From NCBI GenBank assembly GCA_963677475.2, contig CAXXQD010000022.1, positions 558,001-622,000 on the forward strand: a stretch of 64,000 nucleotides of DNA. Reading direction: 5' to 3'. Source of the DNA: JABMQB01 sp963677475 (GTDB lineage Bacteria > Bacteroidota > Bacteroidia > Bacteroidales > Prolixibacteraceae). Of this stretch, positions 9,208 through 17,660 are shown in pieces. The position numbers and the translations under genes were made by a program. A model generated the notes under the pieces. That model had not been told where the DNA came from, ran no database searches, and was given only the letters and a program-made list of their open reading frames with translations. Position 1 is the first letter of the stretch. Each line of letters starts with the position of its first letter.

Positions 9208-9628
9208 AATTTTGAAATGTTTATTGTTAAACAGGGGGGCAACCCTGCTTAACGGATTAATAAATAATTACAAATTCAATCCGGTTTATATAAATCGGAT
9301 TGTTTCTTTTACTTCCCAGGGTTAACTTTAATACAAAATATTTTAAATTGGGTTCGTCCTTGGGTCTGTATTGAAGAGCCAAAGTTTAAATATATTTAAT
9401 AATTATCCAATAGATAAGATTAATTTGGAATAAAAAAAAATAACGATAAGCTGCCGTAAAATATGCTTGTGTTTGGGTTACCTTTTATTGCAAGCAGCTT
9501 GGGGGTGAATTATGAAATAAAGATTAATCTTAGTATAATGTAATGTTGCTTGCCTTTGATCAGGGCACATCAAAGAAGTTGTAAATGAGATTGGGGAGAA
9601 GCGAAGATTACACGAGAATAGATGCACA
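9208..9628. other. Intergenic region with palindrome, upstream of subtilase operon
   Basis: No gene seen. It contains a CAGGG/CCCTG hairpin at 9232-9247 in the likely 5' leader of the S74 gene, and a 24-bp near-perfect palindrome at 9278-9301 with arms AATCCG/CGGATT around an AT core. The latter is a candidate operator. No clear -7 element was found for the S74 gene. Confidence 0.45.
9278..9301. promoter_or_regulatory. 24-bp palindrome, candidate operator
   Basis: The arms are AATCCGGTTTAT and ATAAATCGGATT, symmetrical except for one G/T position. It lies 71 bases upstream of the S74 gene start, a position suited to a dimeric regulator. No function can be read from the sequence. Confidence 0.35.
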
Positions 9629-9656
9629 AAAAAAGGGCGCTTTTAAGCGCCCTTTC
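9629..9656 (-). terminator. Rho-independent terminator of the Cys-rich small protein gene
   Basis: The stem AGGGCGCTT/AAGCGCCCT (9634-9653) is GC-rich in an AT-rich setting. On the minus strand it is followed by a run of T (complement of the A-tract 9628-9634). It sits about 20 bases past the stop codon at 9675. Confidence 0.85.
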
Positions 9657-9674
9657 TACGTGGATTTAGTATCC

Positions 9675-9989
9675 TTATTTTTTCTTGCTATCACAGCTTT
9701 TTGCTTTTTCGCCGCTGCAGCATGCTTTTTTAGAATCTTTGCATTCTGCTTTTTTGTCTCCACAGCTACTTTCACATTTTGAACTTTTACATTCTTCACT
9801 ACAAGTAGCTTTTGCTTTTTTATCTTTCGTTTTTGTTTCTTCACCGTCTGGTGTAGTCATATCCACATCATTAACATCAGCTACAACAGTAACATCAGCT
9901 TTGTCAATAGTTACAACTTTTGCACTTGCTGTGGATGTTGCTACTCCGTATGCTACAACGATTGCTAAAACTAAAAGTAATTTTTTCAT
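9675..9989 (-). CDS. Small secreted Cys/Lys-rich protein
   Basis: 104 aa. A signal peptide (1-23, ending in STASA) precedes a Val/Asp-rich linker (25-50) and a 50-residue tail rich in Lys, Ser and Cys. The tail holds eight cysteines arranged as CSEEC, CESSC, C, CC, C. The spacing resembles metallothioneins or knottin-like metal binders, but no known family is recognised. It has its own promoter (10045-10052) and a strong terminator, so it is expressed as a single-gene unit. The divergent neighbour is a two-component system (10205-12164) that might control it; this is inference from position only. Confidence 0.75.
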   Translation of the reverse strand: MKKLLLVLAIVVAYGVATSTASAKVVTIDKADVTVVADVNDVDMTTPDGEETKTKDKKAKATCSEECKSSKCESSCGDKKAECKDSKKACCSGEKAKSCDSKKK

Positions 9990-10044
9990 GATTGTTTCTT
10001 TTTTAAATTATTATTTTAAAGTAAATTTTCTAACATCTTTCCAA

Positions 10045-10052
10045 CAAATATA
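10045..10052 (-). promoter_or_regulatory. -7 promoter element of the Cys-rich small protein gene
   Basis: The minus-strand reading is TATATTTG, a full match to TAnnTTTG, 56 bases upstream of the start codon. No clear -33 TTG was found at the standard distance. Confidence 0.45.
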
Positions 10053-10128
10053 TTTTGAATGAGTCTAAATAAGCGTTAATGCGTTGTTAACAGGATGTTA
10101 AAATATACCTCTATGTCTTTTATTTCTT

Positions 10129-10136
10129 TAATTTTG
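10129..10136 (+). promoter_or_regulatory. -7 promoter element of the histidine kinase gene
   Basis: TAATTTTG fits TAnnTTTG and lies 68 bases upstream of the kinase start, divergent from the promoter at 10045-10052. The -33 box is not obvious. Confidence 0.4.
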
Positions 10137-10204
10137 AGATCTCATTAAAGCTGAGTGTTTAAAGGGGTTAGTACACAAATGTAAAGTTAAAATAAGGAAG
10201 GCGT

Positions 10205-11470
10205 ATGCATTATAACCTGCGTAAAAACATCGTAATTATTACAATCCTCCTCATTCTCGGTCTGCTATTTATACAAGTACGATGGATCGGATATTCCATA
10301 AAATTTCAGGATACGGCTTTCAAAAAGAGTATTAACCTGGCACTTAACCAAACCATTACGCACCTTACAAAAAACAAACAGGTTTGTTATGTAATTAACG
10401 AATGTGTGAACTGTGATTCTTTGAGGCTGGAAACACAATTGTTATCCACAGGGGTTTGGGATATGATCCATACGGCAGTTGATAAAGAGTTGAAAGCCTA
10501 TGAAATTGATTTGGATTACGATTTATTTATCATTGAAACGCGCAACGATTCAATACAGAATATCATTAAAGAACGTACTAAAAAAGGTGGTTTTCATTAT
10601 TCTCAATGTATTGGTGAAATTATTTCCAGATCAGGTTACGAATTGGTAGTGCTTTTCCCAAGCAGGACCAGATTTTTCCTGGAAAAAGTTGGATTTATGT
10701 TCCTGGCTTCGGTGGTATTAATTTTAATGATTATTGGATCCTTTTTCTATTTGCTTAAATTGTATAAAATTGAATTACGACTTGTAGAGCATACCAAAGA
10801 GTTGATAAACAATGTTTCCCACGAATTTAAAACCCCACTTTCATCCATTTCGCTGGCTTCGGGAATGATCCGAAAAGGAAGGTACAGCAGTGAGGAGAAA
10901 CTTGTGGAATATGCAACGTTAATTTTTAAGGAAAATAAAAAGCTGCAACGTCAGGTAGAGAGTTTGCTTCATTTGGCGGCAATTGAACGAAACGAGTTTG
11001 AATACGAAAAGAAGGAAATTGGCATAAGTGAAATCATCGAGGAAGCAACAAATACGGTAGAAATGTTGCTAATCGAGAAAGATGGAAATTTGAAAATAGA
11101 AAACAAGGCAAAGGATGCAATGGTGTTGGTCGATAAAATACACCTGTCGAATGCCATTGTTAATCTGTTGTCGAATGCCATTAAATATTCAAAAGATAAG
11201 CCTGAAATAAAAATAACTACCTTTAGGGAAAATAAAAAAGTAGGAATAGAGGTGGAAGATAAAGGTATTGGAATACCATCGAAATATGTGAAGTATATTT
11301 TTAATAAGTACTACCGTGTTCCTACAGGCGATATCCACAATATCAAAGGTTTTGGTATTGGTTTATCCTATGTGAAAAGAGTTGTAAAAGCGCACGGTGG
11401 CGATGTGAAAGTGAATAGCACGCTTGGTGAAGGAAGTGTTTTTACAATAATATTACCCGAACAGATTTAA
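10205..11470 (+). CDS. Sensor histidine kinase
   Basis: A 421-aa membrane sensor kinase. TM1 is at about 8-28 and TM2 at about 158-182, enclosing a periplasmic domain of about 130 residues. The HisKA box NNVSHEFKTPLSS carries the phospho-accepting His206. The ATP-binding domain shows an N box (NLLSNAIKYS), G1 (VEDKGIGIP) and G2 (GFGIGLSYV). No HAMP or PAS domain is evident, as in RprX-like Bacteroidetes kinases. The response regulator starts 5 nt after its stop codon, so the pair is one operon. The signal it senses is unknown; the periplasmic domain contains a CxxC-like pair (NECVNC) near residue 64. Confidence 0.95.
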   Translation: MHYNLRKNIVIITILLILGLLFIQVRWIGYSIKFQDTAFKKSINLALNQTITHLTKNKQVCYVINECVNCDSLRLETQLLSTGVWDMIHTAVDKELKAYEIDLDYDLFIIETRNDSIQNIIKERTKKGGFHYSQCIGEIISRSGYELVVLFPSRTRFFLEKVGFMFLASVVLILMIIGSFFYLLKLYKIELRLVEHTKELINNVSHEFKTPLSSISLASGMIRKGRYSSEEKLVEYATLIFKENKKLQRQVESLLHLAAIERNEFEYEKKEIGISEIIEEATNTVEMLLIEKDGNLKIENKAKDAMVLVDKIHLSNAIVNLLSNAIKYSKDKPEIKITTFRENKKVGIEVEDKGIGIPSKYVKYIFNKYYRVPTGDIHNIKGFGIGLSYVKRVVKAHGGDVKVNSTLGEGSVFTIILPEQI

Positions 11471-11474
11471 ATTT

Positions 11475-12164
11475 ATGGTGGAAAAAAAGCTGAATATAAT
11501 ACTCGTTGAAGATGATCTGAACCTGGGTTTTTTGTTGGTTGAATTTTTAGAAAGCAGGGGGTTTCAGGTGAAACTTTACCGTGATGGAGAGTCGGGCTTT
11601 AACGGATTCCGGAACGGGGCTTTTAATTTTTGCATTTTTGACGTGATGCTTCCCCGTTTGGATGGATTTGCCTTGGCTCAGAAAGTGAAATCATTGAATC
11701 CGAACGTACCGATTATTTTTCTTACCGCCAAAGGCATGAAAGAAGATAAGCTAAAAGGCTATAATATTGGTGCCGACGATTACATTACTAAACCATTTGA
11801 TGAAGATGAACTCTTGTGCCGGATTCAGGCAATTGCCAATCGGGTTGATTTTTCGGAAACAGGATTTGTGAGCGAATACCAAATGGGAAAATACACCTTC
11901 GATTTTGCCAACCATGCCCTGATTATTAATGGTGAAGTAAAACGATTGACAAGCCGAGAGGCAGAGATACTTAAAATGCTTTGCATCAATAAAAACAATG
12001 TTGTGAGAAGGGAGCAACTATTGATTGCCATTTGGGGTGAGAACGATTATTTTGCAGGTCGAAGCCTCGATGTTTTTATTTCGAAACTCCGAAAATACCT
12101 TTCAAACGATCCCGACATTAAAATTGAAAATATCACCAAGGTTGGTTTTGTGCTTAGTTGCTAA
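11475..12164 (+). CDS. OmpR-family response regulator
   Basis: 229 aa. The receiver domain has the acidic pair near 12-14, phosphorylatable Asp56 in FDVMLP, and Lys106 in TKPFDE. The C-terminal winged helix (about 130-229) contains LTSREAEIL and the trans-activation loop typical of OmpR/PhoB DNA-binding domains. It is the partner of the kinase immediately upstream. Its stop overlaps by 4 nt the convergent aspartase gene's 3' end. Confidence 0.96.
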   Translation: MVEKKLNIILVEDDLNLGFLLVEFLESRGFQVKLYRDGESGFNGFRNGAFNFCIFDVMLPRLDGFALAQKVKSLNPNVPIIFLTAKGMKEDKLKGYNIGADDYITKPFDEDELLCRIQAIANRVDFSETGFVSEYQMGKYTFDFANHALIINGEVKRLTSREAEILKMLCINKNNVVRREQLLIAIWGENDYFAGRSLDVFISKLRKYLSNDPDIKIENITKVGFVLSC

Positions 12165-13552
12165 TTTCCCAGCTTGCAAACGGCTTCCGGTGAGGTCAAA
12201 TCCTCAAATTCTTGTTCACTTATCCAACCTGAATTTATTGCTGCTTCTTTAATCGTGAGTTTTTGTGCTTTAGCGATTTTAATTATTTCACTTGCTTTGT
12301 TATATCCAATTTTAGGGATGAGGGCTGTTGCCGATGCTGTTGAATTCTCGACATTTTTTTTGCATTGATCCTCGTTGGCTGTGATTCCCAGCACGCACTT
12401 TTCCTTGAAAACTTTAGCTGCCTGGTTTAAAATACCCAAACTTTCGAGGAGGGAATGGGCAATGAGTGGCATTAACTGGTTTAGTTCCAGGTTTCCCTGA
12501 CTGCAAGCATGGGTAATTACCTGGTCGTGCCCCATAGCCAATATTGACGCTTGGGCAACGGCTTCAGGAATTACAGGGTTCACTTTTCCTGGCATGATCG
12601 ATGATCCGGCTTGTAATTCCGGCAAATTGATTTCACCAATTCCTGCATCCGGGCCACTCGATAGCAAACGAAGGTCGTTACTTATTTTTAAAAGGTTTGT
12701 GGCAGTGGCTTTTAGAATTCCGGAAACTTCCACAAAAACATCGTTGTTTTGGGTGGCATCGGTCAGGTTTTCGGCACGCGCCAAACCTATGCCAGAATAT
12801 TCACGCAATTTATCCACAACCCTGAAAATAAATTCACGCGGGGCTCCAAGCCCGGAGCCAATTGCAGTACCTCCAAGATTAACAACCCGAAGCCTTTCTT
12901 CGCATTTGTAAATACGCCAACGGTCGCGGTTAAATGCTTCGGCATAAGCACCCATTTCGCGCCCCAGTGTTGTTAGCACTGCATCCTGCAATTGGGTCCG
13001 ACCAATTTTTACGATGTGCGCAAATTCCTTTTCCTTTTGTTGAAATGCTTCCTGTAATTCTAAAATATTTTGCTCCAACTCCCGAAAAAGATTGATGGCG
13101 GCAATTTTTAAAGCAGTAGGGTAGGTGTCGTTGGTCGATTGGTGAAGGTTGATATCTTCCAATGGAGAAATAAAGGAATAATCCCCAAGTTTTTTCCCAA
13201 TTAACTTCAAAGCCCTGTTTGCAATTACTTCATTTACATTCATATTGGTCGATGTGCCTGCGCCTCCCTGTAATGAGTCCACAAGAATATGCTTGTTTAA
13301 AAGCCCGTTTGAAAGTTCAGAGCATGCCTGTAAAATGGCATTTGCTTTTGCAGCATCCTTCCAATAATCGAGTTCCATATTGGTTTGGGCACAGGCATAC
13401 TTCACCATTCCGTATGCTTTGATCAATTCAGTATGAACGGGTTTTTGGGCAATCGGGAAATTATCCATTGCCCTTGCAGTATGAATGCCCCAAAGCGCAT
13501 CTGCAGGAATTTGTTTTTCTCCAAGTTGATCGGTTTCAATTCTAGTTTTCAT
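12161..13552 (-). CDS. aspA: Aspartate ammonia-lyase
   Basis: Reversible deamination of L-aspartate to fumarate and ammonium. 463 aa, normal for the fumarase/aspartase superfamily. The signature GSSIMPGKVNP is at about residues 316-326, with STNDTYPTA near 140 and GRTQLQDAV near 185. The latter's Gln and the substrate-loop context fit aspartase rather than class II fumarase. It is the last gene of a minus-strand unit after the TM1266-type regulator and hydG (36 nt gap), so it is probably expressed with H-cluster maturation genes. Confidence 0.93.
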   Translation of the reverse strand: MKTRIETDQLGEKQIPADALWGIHTARAMDNFPIAQKPVHTELIKAYGMVKYACAQTNMELDYWKDAAKANAILQACSELSNGLLNKHILVDSLQGGAGTSTNMNVNEVIANRALKLIGKKLGDYSFISPLEDINLHQSTNDTYPTALKIAAINLFRELEQNILELQEAFQQKEKEFAHIVKIGRTQLQDAVLTTLGREMGAYAEAFNRDRWRIYKCEERLRVVNLGGTAIGSGLGAPREFIFRVVDKLREYSGIGLARAENLTDATQNNDVFVEVSGILKATATNLLKISNDLRLLSSGPDAGIGEINLPELQAGSSIMPGKVNPVIPEAVAQASILAMGHDQVITHACSQGNLELNQLMPLIAHSLLESLGILNQAAKVFKEKCVLGITANEDQCKKNVENSTASATALIPKIGYNKASEIIKIAKAQKLTIKEAAINSGWISEQEFEDLTSPEAVCKLGN

Positions 13553-13588
13553 ACGTACGACTTAATACTTAAAACTTGTAACTTAAAA

Positions 13589-14986
13589 CTAGCAATATAC
13601 ATCATCCTTTCCTTTTTTTACCCGGTCAACTAATTTAAGTGCCCTTTGTTTTGCCAATCCGCTCATTTGATTAATGGACTCTTTTATAAGTTTTTCACCA
13701 ATCTCCCTGGTTTCGGGAGAAGAATAATTCCTTAAATATTCAGAAAATGAAGATAAGGCATTTGGTGCACAATGTAATTTGATATCGCCGGGTTTTGCGA
13801 GGTCCATAAAGTCGGAACCTGTTCGTCCCATTCGGTAGCACGCTGTGCAGAAAGAAGGGACATACCCCATTGACGCAACATCTTTAATCACTTCATCCAA
13901 TGGACGGTGGTCGCCCAGCGAGAATTGCCCAGAAATATCGTCTTCAGTTTCACTTTCGTAGCCTCCCGGGTTTGTGCGGCTTCCTGCCGAAATCTGGCTA
14001 ACCCCCAAGGCAAATGTATCGCGACGCATTTGTGCAGTTTCGCGTGTCGACATAATAATCCCGGTATACGGTACTGCCAAACGTAATATGGCAACAATTT
14101 TCTTAAAATTCATATCGGTCACAGCAAATGGAGGGTGGGAGGCAAGGTCGCTCCCGGTGGCCGGTTCCAATCTTGGTACGCTTATGGTATGTGGCCCGAT
14201 TCCAAATGTTTTTTCCAGTTCTTCAATATGCTGCATCATGGCAAGAATTTCGAAACGGTAGTCAAACAAACCAAATAAAACACCGATTCCAAGGTCATCA
14301 ATGCCTGCTTCCATTGCACGGTGTAGCGCCCATGCCCGCCAGTTGTAATCCTTTTTCTTTCCTCCAACGTGTACTTTGTTATAGGTTTCGCGGTGGTAGG
14401 TTTCCTGAAATATCTGGTAGGTTCCAATTTTTTCGGCATGTAATAATTTAAATTCTTCCGTTGTTAACGGTGCCACATTAACATTTACCCTTCGTATTTC
14501 GCCGTGTTCGTTTTTAACTTTATAAACGCTCCTGATTGCCTCCAATACATAGTCAAATCCTTGTTGAGGGTATGATTCTCCGGCAACCAGCAAAACCCTT
14601 TTGTGCCCCTGGTTGATCAAAATTTCAGTTTCACGCTCAATTTGTTTTTGCGATAAAGAGTTTCGCACAATATCCTTGTTCGTTGCCCGAAATGCACAAT
14701 ACAGACACTCGTTCGAACAAAGGTTTGAGATATAAAGCGGGGCAAAAAGTACCAGCCGTTTCCCATAAATAGTTTCTTTCAGGTCGTTGGCAGTGTCAAA
14801 TAACTCTTGTAGTTGAGAGGGGCTTGTAATCCCGGTTAATACTGCCACATCTGCCATGTTGAGGCCCTTCATTTCACGGGCTTTCGACAAAACTTCACTT
14901 ACCTTTTTTGGATCTGGTTTTTTGTTGGCTTCCAGGATTTCTGAAATTTTTTGTTCGTTGATAAAATCGGCGTTGACTTTGTACAT
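13589..14986 (-). CDS. hydG: [FeFe]-hydrogenase maturase HydG (radical SAM tyrosine lyase)
   Basis: Cleaves tyrosine to p-cresol and dehydroglycine and turns the latter into the CO and CN ligands of the H-cluster. 465 aa, full length. The radical SAM motif is CSNECLYC (Cys90, Cys94, Cys97), matching ThiH/HydG. The C-terminal auxiliary cluster ligands are Cys380, Cys383 and Cys406 in the HydG pattern Cx2Cx22C, which separates it from ThiH. It lies between the TM1266-type regulator (56 nt upstream) and aspA. All expected motifs are intact. Confidence 0.97.
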   Translation of the reverse strand: MYKVNADFINEQKISEILEANKKPDPKKVSEVLSKAREMKGLNMADVAVLTGITSPSQLQELFDTANDLKETIYGKRLVLFAPLYISNLCSNECLYCAFRATNKDIVRNSLSQKQIERETEILINQGHKRVLLVAGESYPQQGFDYVLEAIRSVYKVKNEHGEIRRVNVNVAPLTTEEFKLLHAEKIGTYQIFQETYHRETYNKVHVGGKKKDYNWRAWALHRAMEAGIDDLGIGVLFGLFDYRFEILAMMQHIEELEKTFGIGPHTISVPRLEPATGSDLASHPPFAVTDMNFKKIVAILRLAVPYTGIIMSTRETAQMRRDTFALGVSQISAGSRTNPGGYESETEDDISGQFSLGDHRPLDEVIKDVASMGYVPSFCTACYRMGRTGSDFMDLAKPGDIKLHCAPNALSSFSEYLRNYSSPETREIGEKLIKESINQMSGLAKQRALKLVDRVKKGKDDVYC

Positions 14987-15042
14987 GTTGTTTGGTTTTT
15001 AATACTTATTGATCCAATGCTATAATGCATGAATATTTATTG

Positions 15043-15300
15043 TTATTTTTTTGCTAATCCTGATTTTACGGTAACTCCTTGAATATTGCCAAGTTTTCCG
15101 GTCAAAACTCCAAGTTCATCAGTTGTGGAATCAATTACCAGTGTAATCACCGAGGTATTTCCTTTTACATTTGGGATTCCTGTGCGGGCAAGGATTAAAT
15201 CGGATTGTTCACTTAAGATTTTATTGACGGTTGCGGAACAATCTTCGCGCTTATCAACAATTATTCCCACAAAACCCAGTCGTTTTTGGTTTTCATTCAT
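15043..15300 (-). CDS. TM1266-family iron-only hydrogenase system putative regulator
   Basis: An 85-aa ferredoxin-like/ACT-type protein related to the NikR C-terminal domain and named for TM1266, regularly found beside [FeFe]-hydrogenase maturases. The family hallmarks are visible: RLGFVGIIVD at the start, LARTGIPN in the middle, and LGKLGNIQGVTVKSG-type ending. It lacks a DNA-binding domain, so if regulatory it acts by ligand binding or with a partner. It is the first gene of the hydG-aspA unit, with a candidate promoter at 15436-15443. Confidence 0.9.
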   Translation of the reverse strand: MNENQKRLGFVGIIVDKREDCSATVNKILSEQSDLILARTGIPNVKGNTSVITLVIDSTTDELGVLTGKLGNIQGVTVKSGLAKK

Positions 15301-15435
15301 TTCAGAAATTTTATGCAGGAAAGATCTTAATAGGCGTGAATACCAACATAAGTCAGAATCAACATATTGCTGGTTACCATGAGTTTTAAGATATCCCTAA
15401 AGTCAGCCCTCAAGCCTTCCTGCAGGATTATGGTT

Positions 15436-15443
15436 CAAAAGTA
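15436..15443 (-). promoter_or_regulatory. -7 promoter element of the regulator-hydG-aspA operon
   Basis: The minus-strand reading is TACTTTTG, a full match to TAnnTTTG. It would give a leader of about 130 nt before the start at 15300. No -33 TTG at the standard distance was found. Confidence 0.35.
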
Positions 15444-15510
15444 CCAGTTATATGCGTTAAAGAGTATGAGAAATGCCCAATAAATTTTATGTTATATAGC
15501 AATATCGGAA

Positions 15511-16920
15511 TTAGAAATAACTACCTTGATTATCAGACTCCGTAATTTTTTTGGGTTTCGATCCTCCAAGAACAAAATTAATGGGAACGGTATAACATAC
15601 ATTTACGGGTTCTCCATCTTTGGTTCCCGGTTTCCAGTTTGGGAGTTTTGAAACAACCCGTATTGCTTCTTTATCCAGTGATGGATGAACACCTTTTGCA
15701 ATTACCGGATTTGTTACATAGCCCATTTTATTAACCACGAACGAGACATAAACTTTCCCTGAAATTTTATGGATTTGAGCCTCGACAGGGTATTTTACCG
15801 TATTGGCAATAGTCATTCGTAGTGCTTGTTCACCACCAGGGAATTCAGGCATTTTTTCAACCTTGAAAAAAACTTCATCTTCAAGTGTATTAAACACGGT
15901 GTAGCGCAATTTTGAAGTTTTAGGATTAAATGTATAGCTGGATTTTGTGATGATTTTGCCGTTCAGGAATGAATTTTGGGATTGTTTAGTGTCAATTTTT
16001 AAGAACAAAGTACTGGGTAATTTTTCACCATTGGTTGTAGGCGGTATAAATGATTTTAAAGAAGAGAGGAAATTTTCAAGTTCAGCTTGATTGATAGGAG
16101 AAACCTCAGGGATGGTTTGGGTGGATTCAATTTCACCTGATTCATTGATATCTGATTGTATAAAAAAAATATCTGTTCCCGGGCAACGCGATGTGTCTAA
16201 TGTGATGTTTAATATTTCTGCAAAAATGGTTTTTATTCCACCAGGATAATCCAGACTGGTTTCAAATGCTTGGCAATCGGTGTTGTTTTTATGGCTGTCA
16301 AAACACTTTTGTTTAATTATTTTACCTTTTTGGTAGCTTGCTTTTCGTTTAAGTTCCCCATTTTCATAGTATGACTTCAACTGTCCATCCAGCATTCCTC
16401 CATTGTAGGTTGTGCTGTACTTTTCATTTCCATTATTATAAAAAGCTTTTTCGATGCCATTTTTTCGGGAATTAATAAAATTTGTTTCGAAAATCAATTT
16501 CCCCTCATCCGAATATTCCATGTAGTCACCGTTCAATGCATTTTCTGAAAATGAACAGGTAATATGTTTTTCCCCGGAGGGATAGTAACGTTCATATATG
16601 CCGTGCAATTTTCCTTCTTTGTAATTTTCTTTATAAAGTACGGTAAGATTTTCGGAATAATGGGTATGCTCGCCATGTGGAACAAGGTCAAGTTTTTCTA
16701 TCAAATCATTATATTCACTAATTTTTAAACTTGGAACAAATACCTGAAACTCCCAAATGTCAGAAAGCTTTTTGTCTTCTGAGTAAATATGGGCAACAAT
16801 AATCCCTTCTTTTCCGGTTGCTGCATTTAATTGTACGAGTTGACCAGGCTCCAACTTTTGCGGAAAAGCATTAAATAGTACGGTATGGATTAGAAAAAAA
16901 AGTGCCAGGAGGCGTTTCAT
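15511..16920 (-). CDS. TonB-family protein with MORN-type repeats
   Basis: 469 aa. A signal peptide (1-20, ending in NAFPQ) is followed by five or so MORN/YwqK-type repeats (about 105-215: GxYxxYYxxGxKxxxxxY). The C-terminal TonB domain (about 370-455) runs from YPVEAQIHKISGKVYVSFVV to NWKPGTKDGEPVNVCYTVPINF. In Bacteroidetes such proteins are periplasmic or surface-attached and the TonB domain contacts TonB-dependent receptors or acts as a structural module. It sits between the hydG unit and hydE but has no known link to hydrogenases. Confidence 0.85.
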   Translation of the reverse strand: MKRLLALFFLIHTVLFNAFPQKLEPGQLVQLNAATGKEGIIVAHIYSEDKKLSDIWEFQVFVPSLKISEYNDLIEKLDLVPHGEHTHYSENLTVLYKENYKEGKLHGIYERYYPSGEKHITCSFSENALNGDYMEYSDEGKLIFETNFINSRKNGIEKAFYNNGNEKYSTTYNGGMLDGQLKSYYENGELKRKASYQKGKIIKQKCFDSHKNNTDCQAFETSLDYPGGIKTIFAEILNITLDTSRCPGTDIFFIQSDINESGEIESTQTIPEVSPINQAELENFLSSLKSFIPPTTNGEKLPSTLFLKIDTKQSQNSFLNGKIITKSSYTFNPKTSKLRYTVFNTLEDEVFFKVEKMPEFPGGEQALRMTIANTVKYPVEAQIHKISGKVYVSFVVNKMGYVTNPVIAKGVHPSLDKEAIRVVSKLPNWKPGTKDGEPVNVCYTVPINFVLGGSKPKKITESDNQGSYF

Positions 16921-17048
16921 AGTAGATTGGTTATTTGATTTTTAACTTATGTAAAAATATAAAAAAAGAACAAATACCTAGTGTCATGATACACTTTCTA
17001 TTTGTAAGGTTTTACCTCAGTCCAATAAATACAATTCAATAATTAATT

Positions 17049-17660
17049 GTGTTCTATTACCCTGACAAAAAAACTAAGAGATTTTATTTTCTGATATCTT
17101 TCATAAAAATGACTGAATGCGCGTGGATATTAAATTTGTATCTTCACAAAGTGAAAAATTTTCAGGAAATATTGGCACAGGATTCATTCTCGAAAGATGA
17201 CTTAATCAGGTTGTTAACTGCAGAAGGAGAGGATAGGACTTTATTGTTTAAAAAATCACAAGCAAAAAAAGAAGAGGTCGTTGGCAGGAAAGTTTACTTT
17301 CGGGGCTTGGTTGAATTTTCCAATATTTGCTCAAAAGATTGCCTGTACTGTGGCATTCGGAAAAGTAACTCAAAAGTTGTCAGGTATAATGCTGAGGACG
17401 AGGAAATCCTGGAAGCGTGCAAATTTGCCTGGGAAAATAAATTTGCATCCGTTGTGCTCCAATCGGGCGAATTATCATCTCCCGCTTTTACAAAGAGGGT
17501 GAGCACTTTACTGAAAAAAATAAAGAAACTTTCAAACAACGAATTGGGAATTACCCTAAGCTGTGGCGAACAAAGCAGGGAAACCTATGAGCTGAAAAAA
17601 ATAAAGGAAAGAAAGCGGTGCCCATCGGTATTTATTACGGATCGAATCATCCAATCCTGA
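17049..17660 (+). CDS. hydE: HydE, 5' portion (gene interrupted by frameshift)
   Basis: N-terminal part of the radical SAM maturase HydE. The radical SAM motif is CSKDCLYC, matching HydE. I place the true start at the GTG at 17151, where the reading frame aligns with the N-terminus of known HydE proteins; a promoter-like TAAATTTG (17131-17138) lies inside the longer frame from 17049. Cys60, Cys64 and Cys67 are then at almost the positions of Thermotoga HydE. Translation leaves the HydE reading around 17606-17616, after ETYELKKIKE, and ends at 17660 in unrelated residues. The rest of the enzyme continues in the next frame (17605-18246). An extra base, probably an A in the GGAAAGAAAG stretch, explains this. 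Confidence 0.85.
   Translation: MFYYPDKKTKRFYFLISFIKMTECAWILNLYLHKVKNFQEILAQDSFSKDDLIRLLTAEGEDRTLLFKKSQAKKEEVVGRKVYFRGLVEFSNICSKDCLYCGIRKSNSKVVRYNAEDEEILEACKFAWENKFASVVLQSGELSSPAFTKRVSTLLKKIKKLSNNELGITLSCGEQSRETYELKKIKERKRCPSVFITDRIIQS
17131..17138 (+). promoter_or_regulatory. -7 promoter element of hydE
   Basis: TAAATTTG, a full match to the Bacteroidetes -7 consensus, 12 bases upstream of the GTG at 17151. It argues for the later start codon. No -33 TTG seen at standard spacing. Confidence 0.35.

Noticed and set aside
9585..9844. Lys-rich and Phe-rich open frames overlapping the Cys-rich gene
   Set aside because: They are other-frame readings of the repetitive Lys/Cys codons; the secreted Cys-rich frame with signal peptide and terminator is the real gene.
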